Positions 34,959 to 45,116 of a stretch of 64,000 bases of DNA are shown in pieces (position 1 is the first letter of the stretch; each line of letters begins with the position of its first letter). This DNA is from Pseudomonas sp. FEN (lineage in GTDB: Bacteria > Pseudomonadota > Gammaproteobacteria > Pseudomonadales > Pseudomonadaceae): assembly GCF_904067045.1 (NCBI RefSeq), contig NZ_CAJFDC010000010.1, positions 186,001 through 250,000 on the forward strand. The letters run 5' to 3'. The translations under genes and the position numbers were made by a program. The notes beneath the pieces are model-generated. The model did no database searches and was not told where the DNA came from. It worked only from the letters and a program-made list of their open reading frames with translations.

Positions 34959-36188
34959 ATGGATTTCGCCTACTCGCCCAAGGTTCAGGAATTGCGTGAA
35001 CGCGTGACCGCGTTCATGGACGCTTATGTGTATCCGGCCGAACCGGTATTCGAACGTCAGGTCGCCGAGGGTGATCGCTGGCAGCCCACCGCGATCATGG
35101 AAGAGCTCAAGGCTCGCGCCAAGGCCGAAGGTCTGTGGAACCTGTTTCTGCCGGAGTCCGAGCTGGGCGCCGGGCTGACCAACCTGGAATACGCACCCCT
35201 GGCGGAAATCATGGGCCGCTCGCTGCTCGGGCCGGAGCCGTTCAACTGCTCGGCGCCGGACACCGGCAATATGGAAGTGCTGGTGCGTTATGCCAATGAA
35301 GAACAGAAACAGCGTTGGCTGGAGCCGCTGTTGCGTGGTGAGATCCGTTCCGCGTTCGCGATGACCGAGCCCGACGTGGCCTCGTCCGATGCCACCAACA
35401 TGGCCGCCCGCGCCGAGCGCCAGGGCGATGAGTGGGTGATCAACGGCAAGAAGTGGTGGACGTCCGGCGCTTGCGATCCGCGCTGCAAGATTCTGGTGTT
35501 CATGGGCCTGAGCAACCCGGATGCCCCGCGTCACCAGCAGCACTCGATGATCCTGGTGCCGGTGGACGCGCCCGGGGTGAAGATTGTCCGGCCGTTGCCG
35601 GTGTTCGGTTACGACGATGCGCCCCACGGCCACGCCGAGGTGCTGTTCGAGAATGTACGGGTGCCTTATGAGAACGTGCTGCTGGGCGAGGGGCGTGGTT
35701 TCGAGATCGCCCAGGGCCGCCTTGGCCCGGGCCGGATTCACCACTGCATGCGTTCCATCGGCATGGCCGAGCGGGCGCTGGAGCTGATGTGCAAGCGTGC
35801 GGTCAACCGTACTGCGTTCGGCCGGCCGTTGGCCCGCCTGGGGGGCAATATCGACAAGATCGCCGACTCGCGGATGGAGATCGATATGGCGCGCCTGCTG
35901 ACTTTGAAGGCGGCCTTCATGATGGACACCGCCGGCAACAAGGTGGCGAAAAGCGAGATCGCCCAGATCAAGGTGGTGGCGCCGAACGTGGCGTTGAAGG
36001 TGATCGACCGGGCTATTCAGATCCACGGTGGGGCCGGGGTATCCAACGACTTCCCGTTGGCCTATATGTATGCCATGCAGCGCACCTTGCGCCTGGCCGA
36101 CGGCCCGGATGAAGTGCACCGGGCGGCGATCGGCAAGTATGAGATCGGCAAGTATGTGCCGCGCGAGATGATGCGCTCGGAACGCTAG
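34959..36188 (+). CDS. Acyl-CoA dehydrogenase
   Basis: A 409-residue flavoprotein of the acyl-CoA dehydrogenase family. [15 protein letters not shown] is the middle-domain FAD signature; [13 protein letters not shown] and [23 protein letters not shown] belong to the C-terminal helical domain. This longer ACAD group (ACAD10/11-like) often uses medium, branched or 4-hydroxylated acyl-CoAs. AAGAAGG precedes the start. It stands alone, controlled presumably by the divergent LysR. Substrate not predictable. Confidence 0.92.
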   Translation: MDFAYSPKVQELRERVTAFMDAYVYPAEPVFERQVAEGDRWQPTAIMEELKARAKAEGLWNLFLPESELGAGLTNLEYAPLAEIMGRSLLGPEPFNCSAPDTGNMEVLVRYANEEQKQRWLEPLLRGEIRSAFAMTEPDVASSDATNMAARAERQGDEWVINGKKWWTSGACDPRCKILVFMGLSNPDAPRHQQHSMILVPVDAPGVKIVRPLPVFGYDDAPHGHAEVLFENVRVPYENVLLGEGRGFEIAQGRLGPGRIHHCMRSIGMAERALELMCKRAVNRTAFGRPLARLGGNIDKIADSRMEIDMARLLTLKAAFMMDTAGNKVAKSEIAQIKVVAPNVALKVIDRAIQIHGGAGVSNDFPLAYMYAMQRTLRLADGPDEVHRAAIGKYEIGKYVPREMMRSER

Positions 36189-36223
36189 GTAAGCAGTAAA
36201 GGCGACATGAAGGGAACGCGCTC

Positions 36224-36358
36224 TTGTGGCGAGCGGGCTTGCCCGCGCTGGGGGGCGAAGCCGCCCTGAAGCCAATGAATGCGGTGTCTCAGGGCGAACA
36301 CGGTGATAGATTTTGGGGCCGCTTCGCGGCCCAGCGCGGGCAAGCCCGCTCGCCACAA
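36224..36358. repeat. REPIN with perfect 28-base arms
   Basis: Arms 36224-36251 and 36331-36358 (TTGTGGCGAGCGGGCTTG start) are exact reverse complements, with an inner GGGGCGAAGCCG/CGGCTTCG-like pairing. It lies between two convergent genes. Confidence 0.88.
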
Positions 36359-36392
36359 AGTTCGGCCAGCTCCGAGATTGTTGTCAGGCACC

Positions 36393-37727
36393 TCAATAAA
36401 CCCAGACCTCGACCCGGCGGTTCTTGATACGGCCTTCATCGGCGGTGTTGGCCGCCACTGGCCGCTGCGCGCCGAGGCCCTGGATGTCGCGAAACACCAC
36501 GCCGCCTTTTACCAGTTCCCGGCGCACCGCCATCGCCCGCAGCTTGGACAGCAGGGCCGCGCGGGCCGGATCGTTCTTGGCATCGCCAAAACCGACCAGG
36601 GTCACCTGCTTGTTCAGCTTGCCCTGGGCCCGCAGGTACTCCAGCACCCGCAGCACATCCTGGCGTGCCTTGTTGTCCAGGCTGGCGCTGCCTTCCTCGA
36701 AGCGAAAGTTCACGGACAGTCGCTGAGCCTCTTTCGCCAGTGCCTGATATTCCGCTGACATCGACGGGTCGGCAAGCACCGGCATGGCTTGCACCGTCTG
36801 TGCGACAAAGCCGTTGCTGGCGACAATCGCCTGGCCCGCCGGGCTTTGCACGAAGCGCACCAGGGACGCGGCCCAAGGATTCTGACGGTTGGGCGGCAGG
36901 TAGAAGAACAGCCGTCGCGACAGCGGATAATCCTCGGTGGCGATCAGGCTGGCGAGCGGCAGCATCGCTTGCGAACCACCGTCGACGATGGCCACGGCCT
37001 TGGCCTGGCGGACATAAGGCAGACCGATGAAGCCGATACCCTGGTGATCCTGGCTCACCGCGTCGGACAACTGTTCGCTGGATTCGAAACGCTTCGCGCC
37101 GTTGGCCAGGGATTTGCCGCGGCGGGCCAGGACCAGGTCCTTGAAGGTGTCCCAGGTACCGGACTTTTCGTCGCGGGCATAGAGATGGATGGCGCCACCG
37201 ATACCACCCAGCTCTTCCCAGGTTCTCACTTCGCCGGAAAAGATTCGCGCCAGGTCTTCGGTATTCAGTTGGCTCAACGGGTTTTGCGGATGAAGGATAA
37301 TGGCCACGCCGTCGATGGCGATCACTTGCTCGGCCTCGGGGCTCTTCAGGTCGCCGAGGCCGGCGAGGTCCAGCAGCTCCGCGTCCTTGATCGGGCGCGA
37401 AGATGCAGCCAGGTCCGCGGTACCGGCTTTCAGGGCGCTGAAACCGGTGCTGGAACCATGCGCGGCGACTTCGACCCGGACCCGTCGACCCTGCTCGGTG
37501 GTGGCAAGCACGCGCTGCTCGTTGTCCTTGCCAGTATTGGCCAGGTGCACGCCATTCAGGCCTTGTTCCTCGAGCCAGCCCTTGACCAGCGCCGGTCCGA
37601 GGTTGGCACCGATGGTGTTGGAGCCCTGGATACGCAGCGCCGGGCCCTCGTCGGGCGAGGCGGGCAAGGCGGCCAGGGTCAGGGCGGGGAGGCTGCAAAG
37701 GATCAGCAGTGAGAGCGCGCGCAGCAT
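36393..37727 (-). CDS. PstS-like phosphate-binding domain fused to an OmpA-like domain
   Basis: A 444-residue exported protein. The signal peptide (LLILCSLPALTLAA) ends near residue 19. Residues about 30-300 are a PstS/SphX-like periplasmic binding domain (IQGSNTIG, AHGSSTGFSAL, SRPIKDAE, DEKSGTWDTF). The last ~120 residues are an OmpA-C peptidoglycan-binding domain (VNFRFEEGSASLDNKA, LVGFGDA, NRRVEVWVY). The fusion should hold a phosphate- or anion-binding module at the cell wall. It has no Pst transporter genes next to it. Confidence 0.87.
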   Translation of the reverse strand: MLRALSLLILCSLPALTLAALPASPDEGPALRIQGSNTIGANLGPALVKGWLEEQGLNGVHLANTGKDNEQRVLATTEQGRRVRVEVAAHGSSTGFSALKAGTADLAASSRPIKDAELLDLAGLGDLKSPEAEQVIAIDGVAIILHPQNPLSQLNTEDLARIFSGEVRTWEELGGIGGAIHLYARDEKSGTWDTFKDLVLARRGKSLANGAKRFESSEQLSDAVSQDHQGIGFIGLPYVRQAKAVAIVDGGSQAMLPLASLIATEDYPLSRRLFFYLPPNRQNPWAASLVRFVQSPAGQAIVASNGFVAQTVQAMPVLADPSMSAEYQALAKEAQRLSVNFRFEEGSASLDNKARQDVLRVLEYLRAQGKLNKQVTLVGFGDAKNDPARAALLSKLRAMAVRRELVKGGVVFRDIQGLGAQRPVAANTADEGRIKNRRVEVWVY

Positions 37728-37832
37728 GGGGCCTGCACCTTTAATGGGTCAAAGTGCTGCGAGAATGAGTCAGAAAGGTTACAGCTGGATGACAGGGTAG
37801 GGGGTGTCCGCTGAGGTGATGGCGCCTGTTCC

Positions 37833-37878
37833 GGCCTCTTCGCGGCGGTCCGGTGTCCCGGACCGCCGCGAAGAGGCC
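37833..37878. repeat. Perfect 21-bp stem, 4-base loop hairpin
   Basis: Arms 37833-37853 and 37858-37878 pair without a mismatch around TGTC, just after the xthA stop. The right side lacks a T run on either strand, so it is not a classical terminator; it could be a collapsed repeat or an mRNA 3'-end stabiliser. Confidence 0.8.
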
Positions 37879-37897
37879 CTCAAGGTCGAACGCCGAA

Positions 37898-38710
37898 TCA
37901 GCCCAGTTCCAGCCAGATCGGGGCGTGGTCGGAAGGTTTCTCCATGCCGCGCAATTCATAGTCGACCCCACCGGCCTTGACCCGTGGCAGCAAACCATTC
38001 GAGGCCATGATCACGTCGATGCGCAGGCCACGCTTGGGCTCGTCTTCGAAACCACGGCTGCGATAATCGAACCAGCTGAACCGGTCGCTCACCTCGGGGT
38101 GCAGGTGCCGGAAGCTGTCCACCAACCCCCAGTTCTTCAGGCGGGCCAGCCATTCACGTTCTTCCGGCAGGAAGCTGCACTTGCCGGTTTTCAGCCAGCG
38201 CTTGGCGTTGTCGGCACCGATGCCGATATCGCAGTCTTCCGGGGAAATATTGATATCGCCCATCACCACCAGCGGCTGGTCCTGCTTGAAGCGGCTTTCC
38301 AGCAACTGTTGCAGCTCCTGGTAGAAGCGTTCCTTGGCCGGGAACTTGGTCGGATGGTCGCGGCTTTCGCCCTGGGGGAAGTAGCCATTCATGATGGTTA
38401 CCGGCGTGCCGTTTTCATCGGCGAAGGTGCCCCAGATGAAACGCTTCTGGGCCTCCTCGTCGTCGTTCTCGAAGCCCTTGTGCAGGCTCAGCGGCGCCCG
38501 GCGCGACAGTAGCGCCACGCCGTAATGGCCTTTCTGGCCGTGAAAGTGCACGTGGTAACCGAGGGCTTCGACTTCGCTCTGGGGAAACTGCTCGTCGGAA
38601 ACCTTGGTTTCCTGCAGGCCGATGACGTCCGGCTGGTGCTTCTCGATCAGCGCCGCCAACTGATGGGGCCGGGCGCGCAGGCCGTTGATGTTGAACGAGA
38701 CGATCTTCAT
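37898..38710 (-). CDS. xthA: Exodeoxyribonuclease III
   Basis: A 270-residue EEP-family nuclease starting [14 protein letters not shown]. Catalytic residues are visible in GLQETKV (Glu), [13 protein letters not shown] (Asp/Asn) and the C-terminal [10 protein letters not shown] (Asp-His). It is an AP endonuclease and 3'-5' exonuclease of base-excision repair. The start at 38710 gives exactly the family N terminus. The upstream GNAT gene is divergent, 136 bases away. Confidence 0.96.
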   Translation of the reverse strand: MKIVSFNINGLRARPHQLAALIEKHQPDVIGLQETKVSDEQFPQSEVEALGYHVHFHGQKGHYGVALLSRRAPLSLHKGFENDDEEAQKRFIWGTFADENGTPVTIMNGYFPQGESRDHPTKFPAKERFYQELQQLLESRFKQDQPLVVMGDINISPEDCDIGIGADNAKRWLKTGKCSFLPEEREWLARLKNWGLVDSFRHLHPEVSDRFSWFDYRSRGFEDEPKRGLRIDVIMASNGLLPRVKAGGVDYELRGMEKPSDHAPIWLELG

Positions 38711-38846
38711 GGGCGGCAATCCTGGCAAAACAGCGATGCTAGCCGACAAGTCCGGCGACGGCCAGTATGGCGGGAGTACCGATGCGCTGCTAACGTTGCT
38801 GTCAGATCGTTGCGACAGCACGCCGCGACCAGGGAGATTGATCGTC

Positions 38847-39497
38847 ATGCCGGATCTGCCAGAGATCAGCGCCCAAATCCATATGCTCGACGGTGGTTAT
38901 TCACGCGAAGCGCGCTCCCTGCTGTACCAGGCCTATCGGCATGAGCCGACCTTCGCCTATCTGTTCGAGGCCGAGCGCCCGGGCTACGAGCAGCGGGTCC
39001 GGGCCACGGTGCGCGAGCGGGTCAAGCAACACTTTCTCGAAGATCTGCCCGCCATCGGGCTGCTGGTCAACGACCGCCTGATCGGCATCGCGCTGATCGC
39101 TCCGCCACAACGCCGCCTGGACATCACCGAAAGCTGGGTCTGGCGCATGCGCATGCTGTTGACTACCGGCTTTCGCTGTACCCGCCGTTACCTGGAGTAC
39201 CAGCAGGCGGTGCTCGCCTGCCTGCCGTCGGGGTCGGTGCATGTGCTGCCGTTACTGGGTATCCACCCGCAGTTCCAGGGCCAGCACTATGGCGAACAAT
39301 TGCTGATGGCGGTGCATAACTGGTGTGCCGGGGACCCGAACTCCCAGGGCGTGGTGCTCGATACCGGCAACCCGCGCTACCTGGAGTTCTACAAGCGTCA
39401 GGGCTACGAGGAGATCGGCGAAGTGGCCGTGGGACCGATCCGCGAGCATGTGTTTTACCACTCCAACCCGCAGATGTTACAAACAGCAATGGCTTGA
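38847..39497 (+). CDS. GNAT-family N-acetyltransferase
   Basis: A 216-residue acetyltransferase. The acetyl-CoA-binding motif lies in [18 protein letters not shown] (Q/RxxGxG/A-like) at about residues 130-150, and the C-terminal [16 protein letters not shown] is the usual motif B. AGGGAG lies 10 bases before the ATG at 38847. Substrate cannot be inferred. The next gene, tamA, follows by 70 bases. Confidence 0.88.
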   Translation: MPDLPEISAQIHMLDGGYSREARSLLYQAYRHEPTFAYLFEAERPGYEQRVRATVRERVKQHFLEDLPAIGLLVNDRLIGIALIAPPQRRLDITESWVWRMRMLLTTGFRCTRRYLEYQQAVLACLPSGSVHVLPLLGIHPQFQGQHYGEQLLMAVHNWCAGDPNSQGVVLDTGNPRYLEFYKRQGYEEIGEVAVGPIREHVFYHSNPQMLQTAMA

Positions 39498-39567
39498 CTG
39501 TCGAACTTTCCGGTCGGTTTCGCGTTCTATGACGGCCCTAACCCAGCCCGTGATAGCATCCGCGCCT

Positions 39568-41295
39568 ATGATGTTTTCCAAGAAAATGACCGGCGGTTTG
39601 CTTGTGCTCTGTTGCAGCATGGCGGCCCTGGCGCAAAGTGAACTCGATGTACGGGTCAAGCCGGCGAATGACGAGTTGAAAGCCAATGTGGAAGGCTACA
39701 TTGGCAGCTTGGGTAATCGTGGTGAGAATGCCTTGCGGCGCTTCAGCCGTGGCGCCCAGGAGCAGGCACGCAAGGCCGCGCAGGCGCTCGGCTATTATCA
39801 GCCGCAGATCGAGAGCGAAGTCGAAGCTGGCAAGACGCCACGGCTTATTCTCACCATCGACCCCGGCGAACCCGTGCACCTGCGTAATGTCACCGTGCGC
39901 ATCGATGGTCCGGCCGCCAACCTCAAGGCCTTCCGGGTTCCCCAAAGTGACACCCTCAAACCCGGTGCCGTGCTCAACCATGGGCACTACGAGGATGCCA
40001 AGCGCCTGATCCTCAACCAGGCCTCGCGTTATGGTTTTTTCAGCGGACGGTTCATCAGCCAGAAGCTGGTCGTCGATCCCCAGGCGGGCATCGCCGATAT
40101 CGAGCTGATCTATTCCAGTGGTCCGCGTTATGCCCTTGGCCCGGTGCATTTCGCCGGTGATACCCCTTTCGACGAAGACCTGCTGCACCGCATGGTGCCG
40201 TTCAAGCCCGGTACCCCTTACGATTCCGAGCTGATTGCCGAACTCAACCAGGCCCTGCAAGCAAGTGGCTACTTCGAAGGCGTGCGGGTAGACGCGGCAC
40301 CGCCAGCGGCCAAGGATCAGGTGATCCCGGTCGAGGTCCGGCTCGATACCCGCAAGCCGCGCACCATGGGTTTGGGCCTGGGCTATTCGACCGATGTCGG
40401 GCCCCGCGTCAAGGCCAACTGGACCCGCCACTGGGTCAACGCCAAGGGTGACAGCTACGGCATCGAAAGCGAGGTTTCCGCGCCGCGGCAGAATATCGGC
40501 CTCTGGTATGACCGGCCGCTGGATCCGCCGCTCACCGACAAGCTGCGCTGGGCCGCCGGCTATCAGTACGAAGAAATTTCCAACACCGACAGCTTGAGCA
40601 AGTTGCTCACCGTCGGCCCGGAATGGCACAGCAAACTGCCCAGCGGCTGGCAGCGGGTGATCTCGCTCAAGTGGCAGCGCGAGGAGTATCGCCTTGGCGA
40701 CGATTCGGGCCTGAGTACCTTGCTGATGCCAGGTATCAGTTACTCCTACCTGCGCAGCGACAACCGCATCGATCCGCACAACGGCTATCGCTTGCAGTTC
40801 GATAGCAAGGTCGCCAAGGAAGGGTTGGGCTCGGACAACAACCTGTTGTACGGCACGGCCATGCTCAAGGGCCTGACCACGCTCTGGGATAACCATCGCT
40901 TCCTTGGCCGTATCCAGTTCGGCGGCAGTGCCACCAACGGCTACCAGAGCGTGCCGCCGTCCTTGCGTTTCTTCGCCGGTGGCGACCAGAGCGTGCGCGG
41001 TTATGACTACCAGAGCCTGTCTCCGGAAAACGCCGAGGGGGATCGGGTCGGTGGCCGCTACATGGTTGCTGGCAGTCTTGAATACCAATATTCCATTGCC
41101 GAGAAATGGCGGGTCGCGACCTTCGTCGACCAGGGCAACTCGTTCAACACCCTGGAGTTGCCGAGCCTCAAGACCGGCGTCGGTATCGGTGTGCGCTGGG
41201 TCTCGCCGGTGGGGCCGATCCGTCTCGACCTGGCGCATGCGCTGAACGATCCCGGCGGCATTCGTTTGCACTTTTCCATGGGGCCTGAGTTGTGA
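39568..41295 (+). CDS. tamA: Translocation and assembly module outer-membrane protein TamA
   Basis: A 575-residue Omp85-family protein. A signal peptide (MTGGLLVLCCSMAALAQS) is followed by three POTRA domains (about 25-265) and a 16-strand barrel containing the Omp85 motif in RFFAGGDQSVRGYDYQSL and ending in a C-terminal phenylalanine-containing beta signal (RLHFSMGPEL). With TamB it helps place autotransporters and phospholipids in the outer membrane. ATGs at 39568, 39571 and 39586 are possible starts. Its stop overlaps the tamB GTG by four bases. Confidence 0.94.
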   Translation: MMFSKKMTGGLLVLCCSMAALAQSELDVRVKPANDELKANVEGYIGSLGNRGENALRRFSRGAQEQARKAAQALGYYQPQIESEVEAGKTPRLILTIDPGEPVHLRNVTVRIDGPAANLKAFRVPQSDTLKPGAVLNHGHYEDAKRLILNQASRYGFFSGRFISQKLVVDPQAGIADIELIYSSGPRYALGPVHFAGDTPFDEDLLHRMVPFKPGTPYDSELIAELNQALQASGYFEGVRVDAAPPAAKDQVIPVEVRLDTRKPRTMGLGLGYSTDVGPRVKANWTRHWVNAKGDSYGIESEVSAPRQNIGLWYDRPLDPPLTDKLRWAAGYQYEEISNTDSLSKLLTVGPEWHSKLPSGWQRVISLKWQREEYRLGDDSGLSTLLMPGISYSYLRSDNRIDPHNGYRLQFDSKVAKEGLGSDNNLLYGTAMLKGLTTLWDNHRFLGRIQFGGSATNGYQSVPPSLRFFAGGDQSVRGYDYQSLSPENAEGDRVGGRYMVAGSLEYQYSIAEKWRVATFVDQGNSFNTLELPSLKTGVGIGVRWVSPVGPIRLDLAHALNDPGGIRLHFSMGPEL

Positions 41296-44200
41296 AGCGT
41301 GGTTTGAAAATACTCGGCCTGGCGCTGGTCTTGCTGATCCTGTTGCTGCTGGTGGCGCTGGGTCTGCTGCTGGGGACCCAGGCCGGTAGTCGTTGGGCGT
41401 TGGCGCAAGTCCCTGGCTTGAGCGTGGAAAACTTCCAGGGTCGCCTGGGCGGGCAGTGGAGTGCCGATCATCTGCTCTGGCAACAGGGCGGCGATCGGGT
41501 CGAGTTGCAACAACCACGCTTCAATTGGTCGCCACTGTGCCTGACGCACTTGGTGTTGTGTGTCGATCAGTTGGACGTCGAGCGGATCGACCTGCGGTTC
41601 GAACCGAGTGCCCCGACCGAGAGCGGACCGCTGAGTTTACCGGCGCTGAAACTGCCGCTGGCGATCGAGTTGCGACAGGTACGCATCGGCAGCTTGTGGC
41701 TCGATGGCAGCGAGCAGCTCAAGGCGTTGCAACTGGCCGCGCATTGGACCGCGAAGGGGTTGCGGATCGATACCCTGCATCTGCAGCATGACGACCTGCG
41801 CCTGGACCTGTCCGGGCTGTTGCAACCGAGTGGCGACTGGCCGTTGAGCGCCGAGGGCCAGTTGCTGTTGCCGGCTCCGGGCGGCGAGCCCTGGGCCCTG
41901 GCGCTGGAAGTGCGCGGCGATCTGCTCAGGACCCTCAAGCTCAAGGCCAACAGCAGCGGTTATCTGCGGGGCCAACTGACGGGCGAGCTGGAGGCCCTGG
42001 CCGAGCACCTGCCGGCCCGGGTGCGGATTACCGCCGATGGCTTCAAGGCCAGCGCCGAATTGCCGGATACCCTGCAACTCAACCAGCTTGAACTCACCGG
42101 CAGCGGCAATCTGAAAGACGGTTACCAGCTTCAGGGCAAGGCGGTATTACCCGCAGAACAAGGCCCCGTCGACCTGAACCTGCAAGCTCGGGTCGATGCA
42201 CAGGGCGCCCGGATCGCCGCGCTGGAGCTGACGGCCGATGCCAGGCAGCGGCTGAAACTCAGTGGCGAGCTGGATTGGCGCGAGGGCTTCAGTGCCGACG
42301 CCAAGGTCGACTGGCTGGACTTCCCCTGGCGGCGTCTGTACCCGTTGCTCGATGAGCCAGCGGTCAAGGCGCGGACCCTGGTCGGCGAAGTGCATTACCG
42401 CGACGGCAACTATCTGGGTTATGTCCAGGCCGACCTCGACGGTCCGGCGGGCAAGTTCAGTGTGCTGACGCCGTTCAGCGGCGACCTGAAACAGATTGCC
42501 CTGCCGCAGCTCGAACTGACGGCGGGGCAGGGCAAGGCCAGCGGACACCTGAATCTGCAATTCGCCGATGGCATCGCCTGGGACACCGCGCTGGACTTGA
42601 GCGCGTTCAACCCGGCGTACTGGCTGGCGGAGCTGCCCGGAACCCTGGCCGGGCAGTTGCGGAGCCAGGGCGAGTTGAAGAACCAGCAGTTGAGCCTGCA
42701 AGCTGCTCTCGACCTCAAGGGCAAACTGCGTGGGCAGCCGGCACTGCTCCAGGCCAAGGCCAGCGGAAAGGCTGAGCAATGGACCCTGGGAGCCCTGGAT
42801 ATCCGCCTGGGCGACAATCGCATCCAGGGCCATGGCAGCCTGCAACAACGCCTGGCCGGGCAACTCGACCTCAACCTGACGCGCCTCGGCCAGCTCTGGC
42901 CGCGGTTGCGCGGGCAAGTCAAAGGGCGAGTCGATCTCGCCGGCAGCCTCAAGGCGCCGCAGGGCAAGGTCAGCCTGCATGGCCAGCAACTGCTGTTCGC
43001 CGATAACCGCCTGCAAGACCTCAGCCTCGAGGCCAATCTCGACAGCGCCCAACGTGGCCAGCTCGACCTCAAGGGCGAGGGTATCCAGGTCGGCGACACG
43101 GCCCTGGGCACGCTGACCTTGCACGGACAGGGCGATCTCAAGCGCCAGCAGGCGCAACTCGATCTGCAAGGCCCACTGCTGAAACTGGCCCTTGGCCTGG
43201 AGGGCGGACTCGACAAGGGCAATTGGCGCGGGCGCCTGGTTTCGGGCGATGTACAGAGCGGTGGCCAGGACTGGAAACTGCAGAACCCGGCGAAACTCGA
43301 ATACCTCACCGATGGTCGGCTGAACTTCGGCGGGCACTGCTGGTTGTCGGGCCCGGCCAGCCTGTGCGGCGAGGACCAGCGGCTGATGCCCGAGCCGCGC
43401 TTGCGTTATCACCTCAAGCAGTTTCCCCTGGAAAGCCTGGCGCAATGGTTGCCTCGCGATTTCGCCTGGCAGGGCCGGCTCAATGCCGAGCTGCAACTGG
43501 ACCTGCCGGCCAGCGGGCCCAAGGGCCAGATCATGATCGATGCCAGCGGCGGTACGCTGCGCATGCGCGAACGGCGCAAATGGCTGGACTTCCCCTACGA
43601 GACCCTCAAGCTCACCAGCAACCTGAGCCCGCGGCGGGTCGACACGGTTCTGGATTTTCGCGGCGGCAAGCTCGGCGAACTGATGCTCCAGGCGCAGATC
43701 AATCCCCTGGCGAAGAACAAACCGCTGAGCGGCGACTTCCGCCTCAGTGGCCTGGACCTCGGCGTGGCCCGGCCTTTCGTGAAAAAGGTCGATACACTGG
43801 CCGGTCGCCTGGATGGCAGCGGGCGCTTGTCCGGCAGCTTGCTGGCGCCCCAGGTCAACGGCAGCCTGACCCTGAGTGGTGGCGAGATCTCCGGGGCGCA
43901 AGTGCCCACCGCGGTCAAGGACTTGCGGGTGCGGGCGCGGATTGCCGGGGAGCACGTCGAGCTCGACGGCAGTTGGACCGGCGGTGACGCCGGGCACGGC
44001 AGCCTGGCCGGGCACATCGATTGGACCGATGCGTTGCAACTGGAGTTGGCGATCAAGGGCTCGCAGTTGCCGATCAACGTCGAACCTTATGCCACGCTGG
44101 AAGTCGCGCCGGACCTGACGCTGTCGATGCAGGCTGACAAGCTGGCGATTGTTGGCAAGGTGCATGTGCCCAAGGGCGCGATCATCGTGCGCGAGCTGCC

Positions 44201-44960
44201 GCCGTCGACGGTCAAGGTCTCGGAAGACACCGTGATCGTTGGCCAGCAGACCGACGCGGGCAAGCCGCTGGCGATGTCCATGGATATCGACGTGCTGGTG
44301 GGCGAGGACAAGCTCAGTTTCAACGGTTTCGGCCTGACCGCCGACTTGCAGGGGCAGGTGCATATTGGTGACAACCTCGACACCCGTGGTGAGTTGCGCC
44401 TCAATGACGGACGTTACAGCGCCTATGGTCAGCGCCTGACCATCCGCCGGGCGCGGTTGCTGTTCGCCGGGCCCATTGACCAGCCGTACCTGGACATCGA
44501 GGCGATCCGCCAGACCGGTGACGTGATCGCCGGTATCCGCCTGAGCGGCAATGCCGAGCAACCGACCACGCAGGTTTTCTCGGAACCGGCCATGAGCCAG
44601 GAGCAGGCGTTGTCCTACCTGGTCCTGGGGCGACCTTTGAGCACCAATGGCGAAGATAGCAACATGCTGGCCCAGGCGGCGTTGGGCTTGGGTTTGATGG
44701 GCAGTTCCGGGGTGACCGGCGATCTGGCGAAGAACCTGGGCATCGAGGATTTTGCCCTCGATACCCAGGGCAGCGGTACCAGCACCGCGGTGGTGGCCAG
44801 CGGCAAGATCAGCGAGAAGCTGAGCTTGCGTTACGGCGTTGGAGTGTTCGAACCGGCCAACACCATTGCCTTGCGCTATCTGTTGAGCAAGCGCGTGTAC
44901 CTGGAGGCGGCGAGTGGCGTGGCCAGTTCCCTGGATATTTTCTACAAGCGCGATTTTTGA
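41292..44960 (+). CDS. tamB: Translocation and assembly module protein TamB
   Basis: A 1222-residue AsmA-like bridge protein. An N-terminal signal anchor (LGLALVLLILLLLVALGLLLGTQ) is followed by a long repetitive beta-rich body and the C-terminal DUF490/TamB domain (LSYLVLGRPLST, ending LDIFYKRDF). The start is GTG at 41292, overlapping the tamA stop (GTGA), so translation is coupled. It spans the periplasm as a groove moving lipids, and with TamA assists outer-membrane protein assembly. Confidence 0.95.
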   Translation: MKRGLKILGLALVLLILLLLVALGLLLGTQAGSRWALAQVPGLSVENFQGRLGGQWSADHLLWQQGGDRVELQQPRFNWSPLCLTHLVLCVDQLDVERIDLRFEPSAPTESGPLSLPALKLPLAIELRQVRIGSLWLDGSEQLKALQLAAHWTAKGLRIDTLHLQHDDLRLDLSGLLQPSGDWPLSAEGQLLLPAPGGEPWALALEVRGDLLRTLKLKANSSGYLRGQLTGELEALAEHLPARVRITADGFKASAELPDTLQLNQLELTGSGNLKDGYQLQGKAVLPAEQGPVDLNLQARVDAQGARIAALELTADARQRLKLSGELDWREGFSADAKVDWLDFPWRRLYPLLDEPAVKARTLVGEVHYRDGNYLGYVQADLDGPAGKFSVLTPFSGDLKQIALPQLELTAGQGKASGHLNLQFADGIAWDTALDLSAFNPAYWLAELPGTLAGQLRSQGELKNQQLSLQAALDLKGKLRGQPALLQAKASGKAEQWTLGALDIRLGDNRIQGHGSLQQRLAGQLDLNLTRLGQLWPRLRGQVKGRVDLAGSLKAPQGKVSLHGQQLLFADNRLQDLSLEANLDSAQRGQLDLKGEGIQVGDTALGTLTLHGQGDLKRQQAQLDLQGPLLKLALGLEGGLDKGNWRGRLVSGDVQSGGQDWKLQNPAKLEYLTDGRLNFGGHCWLSGPASLCGEDQRLMPEPRLRYHLKQFPLESLAQWLPRDFAWQGRLNAELQLDLPASGPKGQIMIDASGGTLRMRERRKWLDFPYETLKLTSNLSPRRVDTVLDFRGGKLGELMLQAQINPLAKNKPLSGDFRLSGLDLGVARPFVKKVDTLAGRLDGSGRLSGSLLAPQVNGSLTLSGGEISGAQVPTAVKDLRVRARIAGEHVELDGSWTGGDAGHGSLAGHIDWTDALQLELAIKGSQLPINVEPYATLEVAPDLTLSMQADKLAIVGKVHVPKGAIIVRELPPSTVKVSEDTVIVGQQTDAGKPLAMSMDIDVLVGEDKLSFNGFGLTADLQGQVHIGDNLDTRGELRLNDGRYSAYGQRLTIRRARLLFAGPIDQPYLDIEAIRQTGDVIAGIRLSGNAEQPTTQVFSEPAMSQEQALSYLVLGRPLSTNGEDSNMLAQAALGLGLMGSSGVTGDLAKNLGIEDFALDTQGSGTSTAVVASGKISEKLSLRYGVGVFEPANTIALRYLLSKRVYLEAASGVASSLDIFYKRDF

Positions 44961-45017
44961 GGGACAACTCCCATTTCCCCTGTGGAGGATGGAGCCTGTG
45001 TGAGAGTGGCGCTTTTG

Positions 45018-45085
45018 GGGAGCGGAGCTTGCCCGCGAAGCTTTTAGCGATCTTGAGGGCCCCTTCGCGGGCAAGCTCCGCTCCC
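45018..45085. repeat. REPIN with 23-base arms
   Basis: Arms 45018-45040 and 45063-45085 are exact reverse complements (GGGAGCGGAGCTTGCCCGCG core), the same family as at 20.5 kb, between tamB and the convergent aldo/keto reductase gene. Confidence 0.85.
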
Positions 45086-45116
45086 ACAGGTTCCGCAGCG
45101 TTCGACAGTTGAGTTT

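Noticed and set aside
39538..41517. 659-codon open frame antisense to tamA
   Set aside because: Shadow of tamA; no domain or ribosome-binding site.
42147..45074. 975-codon open frame antisense to tamB
   Set aside because: Composition looks like a high-GC shadow frame (rich in Q, R, L, G); tamB is a full, well-motifed gene on the other strand.
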